Source of the DNA: Anaerolineaceae bacterium UBA700
Lineage (GTDB): Bacteria > Chloroflexota > Anaerolineae > Anaerolineales > Anaerolineaceae
Direction of reading: 5' to 3'
Assembly (NCBI GenBank): GCA_002298885.1
Contig: DBMK01000061.1
Coordinates: 1 to 17,056 of the forward strand
Length of the DNA: 17,056 bases
The stretch's first letter is position 1; each line of letters begins with the position of its first letter. A program made the translations under genes and the position numbers. Below the pieces are notes generated by a model. The model was not told where the DNA came from. It was given only the letters and a program-made list of their open reading frames with translations, and made no database searches. Below, piece after piece: positions 5,811 to 12,220 of the stretch.

Positions 5811-8800
5811 TTTCCCTCCGCTGCTGACCTCTGCTCCCAGAAAACTGTCACCCGGGTCCCCTCTCCAGGATGGCTGTCAATCCAAAACTGTGCGCCGATG
5901 GCCTGAGCCCGTTCCTGCATGATTCCCAATCCCAGGCGGTTATGCGGCGCCTGAGCGACATCAAACCCCCGCCCGTTATCGACGATCGAAAGCAGAACAC
6001 CCTGGGCGCGACCCTGGCGAGCTTCATCCTGATCTGCACAGGAATAGCACAGCCTGATGCTTACCTGGCTGGCTCGCGCATGCTTGACGACATTGTTCAG
6101 CGCTTCTTGGGCAATCCGGTACAGGCCAACATGTACCTCGGGCGGCAAAGTCCCTTCACCTTCCACAACGACATTCACCGGGATGCCCTCTCGCCCGCTG
6201 GCGGCTTCACCCAACTGGCGGAGCAGATCTTCCAGGTGGGTTTCCACCAGGGCCGCCGGACGCAGTTCCAAAAGCAGCGTGCGCATCTCGGCCAGTGCTC
6301 CGCGGCTCAGGCCTCGCAGCTCTTGCAGCAGCCCGCGTCCTGCCTGGGGGTCTTTTTCCCAGGTGGCCGGCAGCGCCTCAGCTACCAGGCTGGCTGAGAA
6401 AAGGGTCTGGGTGACTGCGTCGTGGAGCTCCCTGGCCAGGCGGCTGCGCTCTTCGAGCACAGCCAGCTCCTGGGATTGTTCGTAGAGGTGAGCGTTTTCA
6501 ATCTGCAGCGCTGCGCGCTGGGCCAAGGCCTGGAAAAGCCGCAGCTCCCCTTCGCCGGCCGCGTGCGGTTTTTCGAAACTTACGTTGAAGACGCCCAGGA
6601 CTTCTTCACCGATAGTGATCGGAGAAAACATAAACGAACGGATGCCTTCGTCCTCTGCAAACTTTACATTTTGTGGATTTTCCAGGTCGCGGCGTGGGTC
6701 AGTAAGGCCATCTTCAACCAGCACGGGCGCGCCGCTTCGAACGACCTCTGCAACAATTCCTTCGCCCGGCGTAAATTGGACCTCTCGGATCGTCTGGGGG
6801 TTAAAGCCGCGCGCCACGCGTGTGACCAGCTTTTCCCGTTTTTCATCCCACCAGAAGACCGCACTTTTATCGGCGCACAGGATATCTACCGCCACATCGA
6901 CCAGGGCCTGCAAGACCTGGTCAAGGTGCAGGTAATGCTGCATGCGGTCGTCGGCGCTTAGGAGCGCCTCCAGCTCCTGGCGCCGGCGCTCGGTCTCAAT
7001 TGTCTTTTGCTCGAGGGCGCCGGTCCTTTCACTGACCTGCTGCTCCAGGTCACGGCTGCGCGCTTCCAGGCCATTGAGGCGCAGCCGGATACCCCCAGCG
7101 ACAACCCCCACCAGCGCCAACCCCAGCAGCCCGAGGAACCACCAAGTCTGCCAGAAGGGAGGCGTGATGGTGATGTGCACCGCCGTGCCAGTCTCATTCC
7201 AGACCCCACTGTTATTTGAAGCTTTCACGCGGAAAGTATAGGTACCCGGCCTGAGGTCCGGGTAGTCGGCGTGCCGGCGCGTGCCGGCTTCGATCCAACC
7301 CGCATCGAGCCCCTCCATTTTGTAGGCATACTGGTTTTTAGCGGGAGCGGTGTAATCCAGGGCGACGAAATCAAAGGAAAGATAGTTTTCCTGATAGGAC
7401 AGTGTAATTTGCTCATCCAGGAGCAAGTCGGTGCGCAGCGCTTGGTTTTTTAGATTGAGTGCAGTGATCACTACCGCCGGTGGGGTGGGATTGTCAATGA
7501 TCTGGTCCGGAAAAAAGGTATTGAGCCCCGACCAACTGGTGAAGAACATTTCACCCTGTTCATTCTGAAAACAGCGGAAACCTACACCAGCCTCCAGGCC
7601 ATCACGGGCATCAAAATATATGAATGTCTCGCTACGGGGGTCAAAACGCGCCAGGCCCAGCTTGGTGTTCACCCACAGGAAGCCCTGCGCATCACCCTGA
7701 ACGCAAAAGACGTACCTGGCCGGGCTGATGGCCGGGATGTAATGGGTAAAAGTCTGGGAATCCCGGTCAAAACGCACCAGCCCATCCTCAATGCTGCCCA
7801 TCCACAAGATGCCCTGGGAATCTTCGAAAAAGGATAACACCGGGCCGACTCCTGGGCTCTTTGGATCATCGGGGTCCTGTGGAAAATGGATGAGCCTGGG
7901 TGCTGATTCACCTTCTATTGCCGGGTGCAGCCGGAAGAGGCCGTTATTTTGGCTGCTGATCCAAACCGCCCCCATTCGATCCGCATAGATCGCTTGAATC
8001 CGTCCTATGGTTGGTAAATCCCCAGAGTTTTGGGGCGGGGTGAAAGATGAGGTGCCTGGCTCGCGGCGCCTGATTCCCGTCCAGTATCCAACCCACAGAT
8101 TGCCCTGCTGGTCTTCAGCAATAGATCCTACCGAGCCCCATGCTTCGTCAGATTCAAATTCAAATGTCTCAGTTTGCGGGTTGAAGCGATCCAGACCGCT
8201 GTCCGTTCCGACCCAAAGCGTTCCGGCTCGATCCTCATAAATGACATTCACCTGGCCAAAGCTAAGGCTGTCAGGATCGGCAGGGTCATGCTGGTAAATC
8301 TTCACGCTGCCGGTAATGCGGTCCAGTCGGTTGAGTCCGCCCCGGGATGTGCCCACCCACAGGATGCCGTGCCTGTCCTGATAAACAGCCAGGATAATAT
8401 TATCGCTCAGGCCAGGCAGATTTCCGGGTTGTACTCCCCCCGGGTTTGGCCTCTGCTGATAGTGGGTGAAGCGGCTGGCAACGTCATTAACCTTGCAGAT
8501 CCCGCCATCTGTGCCAAACCAGACAACGCCGGATCGATCCTGATAGATGTCCCACACCGTGTCGTTGCTCAGGCTGTGCGGGTCGTCAGGGTTATTGTAG
8601 TAACGAAAGAAGCGGCCCGTTGGTCGATCGAATAGATTCAAGCCATCCAGGGTCCCAATCCATAACCGGCCTTGATCGTCCTCCCTGATAGACCATACAC
8701 GATTGTTGCTCAAACTGTAGGGGTCATCCGGATTGGATAAGAAACGGGTGAACTGGCCCGACGTACGATCGAGCCGGTTTAGCCCGCCAAACTGGGTGCC

Positions 8801-9562
8801 CGCCCACAGCGCGCCCTGCCGGTCCTCAAAGAGCGTATTGACGATATTTCCACCCCTGATGTCCTGATCCGCAGGAACAATCCGGTACATTACAGGATTC
8901 TCTTGTTCTAACGCGCCGACAATGAAATACAGTACTCCATAGGCTGTCCCGAGCCAGGTTCCTCCTTGCCTGTCAACCAGGAAACTCAAGACTGGCTGGT
9001 CCAGTAAATATCGGGTAAACGTTTCTGTTGCGGGCTCGTAGCGGTTTAATCCGCCGTTTGTTCCAATCCATAAGGCCCCAGAAGAGTCCTCGCCAAACGT
9101 ATTGATCCTGCCCGGCAGCAGGCTTTGAGGATTGGCGGCGTCAGGCTTGTAGTGGATGAATTTCCCTGTCTTCATATCCAGGCGGACCAGGTCGGCGCTG
9201 GTACCGATCCACAGGTCGCCTTTACGATCCTGATAAAGGCGTGAAATACTATTGCCTGATATAACATCCGCCCTGGATTCAAGGGTGTAAATTGTAAAAT
9301 TAAAACCATCGAACTGATTGAGCCCGTAGCCCGTCCCAAACCACATGAAGCCCCGTTGATCCTGGAAAATGGACATTACCTCGCTGAAGGACAGGCCATC
9401 GGCAGCCGAGAAACAATCGAAAATCAAGTTTGGTGCTGTTGGGGTATTGGATGTTGCAGCGAAAACCGGGGTTATGCCGCTGGAGATATGCTTATGGGTG
9501 GGCGATCCGACAGAGATCACCAGGCCAATCAGCCACAGGGGGACGAGCCATTTCTTTCTCAA
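5807..9562 (-). CDS. Two-propeller sensor histidine kinase (Reg_prop, Y_Y_Y, GAF, HisKA_3, HATPase)
   Basis: A 1251-aa membrane sensor. Residues 1-36 look like a signal peptide or first anchor (KKWLVPLWLIGLVI, then VFAATS). About 14 Reg_prop repeats of the form D-x-x-G-x-hydrophobic-W-hydrophobic-G-T-x-x-G-hydrophobic follow, between about 66 and 700, enough for two seven-bladed propellers. A Y_Y_Y domain (about 715-795), a transmembrane helix (about 800-823), a coiled linker and a GAF domain (about 870-1020) come next. The HisKA_3 domain has phospho-acceptor H1047 in RELHDAVTQTL. The HATPase has N-box QEALNNVVKHA (about 1150), G1 DNGRGFD and G2 RLGLGIMQERA. The start codon is TTG, with GGGAG five bases upstream. 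It probably senses an extracellular ligand through the propellers and a second cytoplasmic cue through GAF, then phosphorylates the downstream regulator. Related Bacteroidetes sensors bind glycans, but the ligand here is unknown. Confidence 0.93.
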   Translation of the reverse strand: MRKKWLVPLWLIGLVISVGSPTHKHISSGITPVFAATSNTPTAPNLIFDCFSAADGLSFSEVMSIFQDQRGFMWFGTGYGLNQFDGFNFTIYTLESRADVISGNSISRLYQDRKGDLWIGTSADLVRLDMKTGKFIHYKPDAANPQSLLPGRINTFGEDSSGALWIGTNGGLNRYEPATETFTRYLLDQPVLSFLVDRQGGTWLGTAYGVLYFIVGALEQENPVMYRIVPADQDIRGGNIVNTLFEDRQGALWAGTQFGGLNRLDRTSGQFTRFLSNPDDPYSLSNNRVWSIREDDQGRLWIGTLDGLNLFDRPTGRFFRYYNNPDDPHSLSNDTVWDIYQDRSGVVWFGTDGGICKVNDVASRFTHYQQRPNPGGVQPGNLPGLSDNIILAVYQDRHGILWVGTSRGGLNRLDRITGSVKIYQHDPADPDSLSFGQVNVIYEDRAGTLWVGTDSGLDRFNPQTETFEFESDEAWGSVGSIAEDQQGNLWVGYWTGIRRREPGTSSFTPPQNSGDLPTIGRIQAIYADRMGAVWISSQNNGLFRLHPAIEGESAPRLIHFPQDPDDPKSPGVGPVLSFFEDSQGILWMGSIEDGLVRFDRDSQTFTHYIPAISPARYVFCVQGDAQGFLWVNTKLGLARFDPRSETFIYFDARDGLEAGVGFRCFQNEQGEMFFTSWSGLNTFFPDQIIDNPTPPAVVITALNLKNQALRTDLLLDEQITLSYQENYLSFDFVALDYTAPAKNQYAYKMEGLDAGWIEAGTRRHADYPDLRPGTYTFRVKASNNSGVWNETGTAVHITITPPFWQTWWFLGLLGLALVGVVAGGIRLRLNGLEARSRDLEQQVSERTGALEQKTIETERRRQELEALLSADDRMQHYLHLDQVLQALVDVAVDILCADKSAVFWWDEKREKLVTRVARGFNPQTIREVQFTPGEGIVAEVVRSGAPVLVEDGLTDPRRDLENPQNVKFAEDEGIRSFMFSPITIGEEVLGVFNVSFEKPHAAGEGELRLFQALAQRAALQIENAHLYEQSQELAVLEERSRLARELHDAVTQTLFSASLVAEALPATWEKDPQAGRGLLQELRGLSRGALAEMRTLLLELRPAALVETHLEDLLRQLGEAASGREGIPVNVVVEGEGTLPPEVHVGLYRIAQEALNNVVKHARASQVSIRLCYSCADQDEARQGRAQGVLLSIVDNGRGFDVAQAPHNRLGLGIMQERAQAIGAQFWIDSHPGEGTRVTVFWEQRSAAEGK

Positions 9563-9677
9563 TTTTCTCCCGCCCTACGAAATTATCTTAGCACACTGGA
9601 CTCCAGCATACAATAAGCAGCGGTTCGGTGCACTGGCTGACAACGATTTCGGATGCCAGCGCGCCTCATTTTTATTA
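9563..9677. other. Gap between the receiver gene and the sensor kinase
   Basis: This 115-bp gap separates two minus-strand genes. I see no terminator. A minus-strand GATAAT (9582-9587) could serve as a -10 box just upstream of the kinase TTG, but a good -35 is missing. Read-through from the receiver gene is equally possible, which would place the kinase and regulator under the element at 10137-10203. Confidence 0.3.
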
Positions 9678-10055
9678 TCAGGCTTTAGCCTCAGCCAGTT
9701 CCCGGATCAGCCCAAGGAGTTTTTCGGGGGGGTCAGCCTTGTAGGCAAATAAATCCGCGCCGGATTGCAGCGCTGCATGGCGAAGCTCGTCTCTGCTGCT
9801 CATGAAGACAACCTTCAAGTGGGGGCAGGCCTTGCGGATCGCGGTTAGCAATTCCGCCGCAGGCATTCCGGGCAACTCCCAGTCCAGCAGAACCAGGTCG
9901 GGGCAGCCGCCAAGGATGTGAGCGAGCAGCGCCTGTGCATCCTCTGCCTCTCCGTCGACCCGCCAGCCCGGCTGCTGTTCCAGCAAGAGACGCAGGCCGA
10001 ACCGGACCCGCGGCTGCGCATCACCAATTAAGATATTCATCTCCATGTCTGCCAT
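9678..10055 (-). CDS. Stand-alone receiver-domain protein (CheY-like)
   Basis: This 125-aa protein is a single response-regulator receiver domain with no output domain. Phospho-acceptor D58 sits in LVLLDWELPGMP, the switch serine is S86 in VVFMSSRDE, and the conserved lysine is K106. The acidic pocket is reduced: where the usual pair stands (D13-D14 in the neighbouring regulator) this protein has G11-D12-A13, so metal binding may be weaker. No ribosome-binding site is obvious before the ATG at 10055. In-frame ATGs follow at 10046 and 10040, and the latter gives the more typical receiver start MNILIGD. It precedes the sensor kinase by 115 bp on the same strand and may be a phosphate sink or accessory partner for that kinase. 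An element copy lies upstream. Confidence 0.85.
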   Translation of the reverse strand: MADMEMNILIGDAQPRVRFGLRLLLEQQPGWRVDGEAEDAQALLAHILGGCPDLVLLDWELPGMPAAELLTAIRKACPHLKVVFMSSRDELRHAALQSGADLFAYKADPPEKLLGLIRELAEAKA

Positions 10056-10136
10056 AATTATTAACCAAACCCATTCTGAGCTTCAGTTTGTTTTGATGTG
10101 CATTTCCAATAGTCTATCTGAAAGGCTCGTCGTTTT

Positions 10137-10203
10137 CATCGGACATCAGGCGGGTTATTAGACTAAGCCGGACGGCTTATTTTTCTAAGCCAGGGGGATC
10201 GCA
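10137..10203 (-). repeat. Three-copy intergenic element, copy B (divergent region)
   Basis: This copy lies between the receiver gene (minus strand, start 82 bp away) and the DUF5995-like gene (plus strand). It holds the cleanest dyad of the set, TAAGCC-GGAC-GGCTTA at 10164-10179. A second TAAGCC follows at 10186-10191, 22 bp after the first and so two helical turns on. CATCGG at its left end is shared with copy A. Unlike copies A and C it is not followed on the minus strand by a clear hairpin. That argues for the tandem dyads, not the hairpin, being the common function. Confidence 0.65.
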
Positions 10204-10231
10204 AACCTATATTTCCAGTTATAAATATTGG

Positions 10232-10237
10232 TATAAT
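10232..10237 (+). promoter_or_regulatory. Candidate -10 box for the DUF5995-like gene
   Basis: TATAAT lies in a very A+T-rich stretch (10209-10250), 44 bp before the chosen ATG. No good -35 hexamer stands 16-18 bp upstream. Element copy B ends about 28 bp before the -10, which is where an activator that replaces a -35 would sit. The minus-strand gene is an equally possible target of that copy. Confidence 0.5.
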
Positions 10238-10280
10238 TTATATAAAATATATCCGTTTGCATCTTACGCGAGGCGCTTGG

Positions 10281-10997
10281 ATGATCGAGAAAGACGTCGC
10301 TTTGGCAAAAATGACCGGGCTGTTGGAGGGCTGGGAGGCGGATAATGACCGGCGCCTCATCTTCCTGAGCTGCTACAAAATGATGACCCAAAATATCATC
10401 GCCGCCATCGAAGCCAACGATTTCGAGGACGTGGCCTGGGTCAATACCCTGATGGAGAACTTCGCCGAGTACTATTTCCACGCCCTGGAGGCGTACGACG
10501 GCGAGCCATCCGCGCCCCCAACCCCCTGGCGGATTGCCTTCAAGGCCGCCGGCAACCCAAAGACCAACGTGCTGCAAAACCTGGTCCTGGGGGTAAACGC
10601 CCACATCAACTACGACCTGGTGCTGGCCTTAACGGCCATCCTGGCCCCCGAATGGCAGCAATTAACCCCGGACCAGCGTAAAATGCGCTACCGCGATCAC
10701 TGCCACGTGAACGACGTTATTTACCACACCATTAATGCCGTGCAGGACCAGATTATCGACCGCTACGAGCCCGAGTTCCGCCTGGTAGATAAAGTGCTGG
10801 GGCCTATCGATGAATGGATGACGTCTTTATTGATTTCCGATTGGCGCGAAGAGGTGTGGCAGCATGCCATCAGGCTCCTGGATTCAAGCGAATCCGACCG
10901 GGAGGCAGTCCTTGGGCATGTGGAGCAAATTTCCATCCAAAGGGCGCGCGATATTTTGGGGCGCGGGGGCCTGGAAGATATCATCGATTTTCTGTAA
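10281..10997 (+). CDS. DUF5995-like protein
   Basis: A 238-aa soluble, mostly helical, acidic protein. The block NPKTNVLQNLVLGVNAHINYDL (about residues 92-113) with N106, H108 and N110 matches what I recall of DUF5995, whose members share a [L/M]GxNAHI[N]xDL core. Other conserved-looking His residues are H67, H140, H142 and H149, which might suit a metal site, but no function is established. The start is the ATG at 10281, with GAGG eight bases upstream. The frame opens earlier with a TTG at 10257 that lacks such a site. It has its own A+T-rich promoter region and converges on the esterase-like gene with an 8-bp gap. The 14-bp palindrome TAAACCGGGGTTTA (10995-11008) spans that gap and both stop codons. 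Confidence 0.7.
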   Translation: MIEKDVALAKMTGLLEGWEADNDRRLIFLSCYKMMTQNIIAAIEANDFEDVAWVNTLMENFAEYYFHALEAYDGEPSAPPTPWRIAFKAAGNPKTNVLQNLVLGVNAHINYDLVLALTAILAPEWQQLTPDQRKMRYRDHCHVNDVIYHTINAVQDQIIDRYEPEFRLVDKVLGPIDEWMTSLLISDWREEVWQHAIRLLDSSESDREAVLGHVEQISIQRARDILGRGGLEDIIDFL

Positions 10998-11005
10998 ACC
11001 GGGGT

Positions 11006-12199
11006 TTATTCCAACGCCTGGTACGCCAGTTGGTTAAAGTCCTCCACGATGGGGATGGTGAAGGGCGGCATGTACTGCAGCAGGAGCAGGCACTGCAGCT
11101 CCTCGGCCGGGTCGATCCACCATTCGGTGTTGGCCGCGCCGCCCCAGCCAAATTTGCCGGGCGAGCCGGGCCGGTGCGAGAGCCCCGGGCGCAGCAGCAC
11201 CGCCCCGCCCAGCCCGAAGCCTTCCCCCGGCCCACCCGGGCGGTAAACGCCGTCGGGCAGGTGGTTCTGCAGCATCCATTCCACCGTTTTGCGCCCCAGC
11301 AGGCGTACCCCTTCCATCCGGCCGCCGTTCAGCAGCATCTGCCCAAAGCGGAAATAATCGGCGGCGGTTGAAACCAGCCCGCCCCCGCCGGATGGATTGC
11401 GCGTCGGGCGGGTGTAAGCGCTGCCGGCCGCCGGCTCGACGGCCCGCAGGCCGCCGTCCTTGGCCGGCCCGTAAACCGCCGCCAGGCGGTCCGCCTTTTG
11501 AGGCGGCACCCAGAAGCCGGTATCCTCCATCCCCAGCGGGTCGAAAATGCGTTCCTGCAAAAAGTCCTCGAACGGCTGCCCGGCGGCCAACTGGATAACG
11601 TAGCCTAAAATGTCGGTCGCGATGCTGTAGCGGAAGGCCGTGCCAGGCTGAAAGGCCAGCGGCAGCCCGGCCTGGGCGAAGGCCAGGATCCTTTTTTCCA
11701 GCACCGGCTCCACCTCACGGTCCAGGCGCTCGAGCGTTTTACGGTAGAGCGCATCCAGGGCCGACTGGGCGTCGAAGCCGTAGCTGAACCCGGCCGTATG
11801 GGTGGCCAGGTCGTGGATGGTTATTTCACGGGAGAGCGACGCCAGGTCGTAATCGCTGCCGCGCGGCGTCATCACCTTGAGGTCCTTGAACTCGGGGATG
11901 TAGCGTGTCAGCGGGTCCGAGAGGCGGAGCTTGCCCTCTTCAACCAGCATCATCAGCGCGGCGGTGGTGATGGGCTTGGTCATGGAGTGGATGCGGAAGA
12001 TGGTGTCGAGCGCCATCGGCCGGCCCGTCTCCTTCTCCTGCCAGCCGAAGGCCTCCAGGTAGGCCACCTGCCCGCGGCGCGCCACCAGGGTAACCATCCC
12101 GGCAAAAATCCCGCTGTCGACGTACTGCTGCATCGCCCGGCTCAGCCGCTGCAAGCGGACCGAGCTGATTCCCACACTCTCTGGCTGTACAATTTGCAT
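11006..12199 (-). CDS. Serine hydrolase, family VIII esterase / beta-lactamase-like
   Basis: This 397-aa protein has the class-C beta-lactamase-like fold. The nucleophile motif is S72-M-T-K75 in FRIHSMTKPITTAALMML, and the general-base Tyr is Y191 in RYSIATDILGYV, the YSxxxD form usual in family VIII carboxylesterases. The third motif WGGAANT (352-358) corresponds to the WGGxxGT block, with Asn replacing the usual Gly. Two conserved segments, DPLTRYIPEF and HDLATHTAG, support the assignment. No signal peptide is visible. It follows the reactivase gene by 21 bp on the same strand and is probably in its transcript. A role in the corrinoid pathway is not evident. The substrate is probably a small ester or beta-lactam-like compound. 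Confidence 0.88.
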   Translation of the reverse strand: MQIVQPESVGISSVRLQRLSRAMQQYVDSGIFAGMVTLVARRGQVAYLEAFGWQEKETGRPMALDTIFRIHSMTKPITTAALMMLVEEGKLRLSDPLTRYIPEFKDLKVMTPRGSDYDLASLSREITIHDLATHTAGFSYGFDAQSALDALYRKTLERLDREVEPVLEKRILAFAQAGLPLAFQPGTAFRYSIATDILGYVIQLAAGQPFEDFLQERIFDPLGMEDTGFWVPPQKADRLAAVYGPAKDGGLRAVEPAAGSAYTRPTRNPSGGGGLVSTAADYFRFGQMLLNGGRMEGVRLLGRKTVEWMLQNHLPDGVYRPGGPGEGFGLGGAVLLRPGLSHRPGSPGKFGWGGAANTEWWIDPAEELQCLLLLQYMPPFTIPIVEDFNQLAYQALE

Positions 12200-12220
12200 A
12201 ACTCACATCCCCTGGGTCAT

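Noticed and set aside
9578..9606. Possible fourth copy of the three-copy element upstream of the sensor kinase
   Set aside because: Only ATTAT-CTTAG-like fragments and a short CTGGA-C-TCCAG dyad match. There is no tandem unit and no GGGG block.
10995..11008. TAAACCGGGGTTTA as a bidirectional terminator between convergent genes
   Set aside because: The arms are six bases with a two-base centre, too short to form a stable RNA hairpin.
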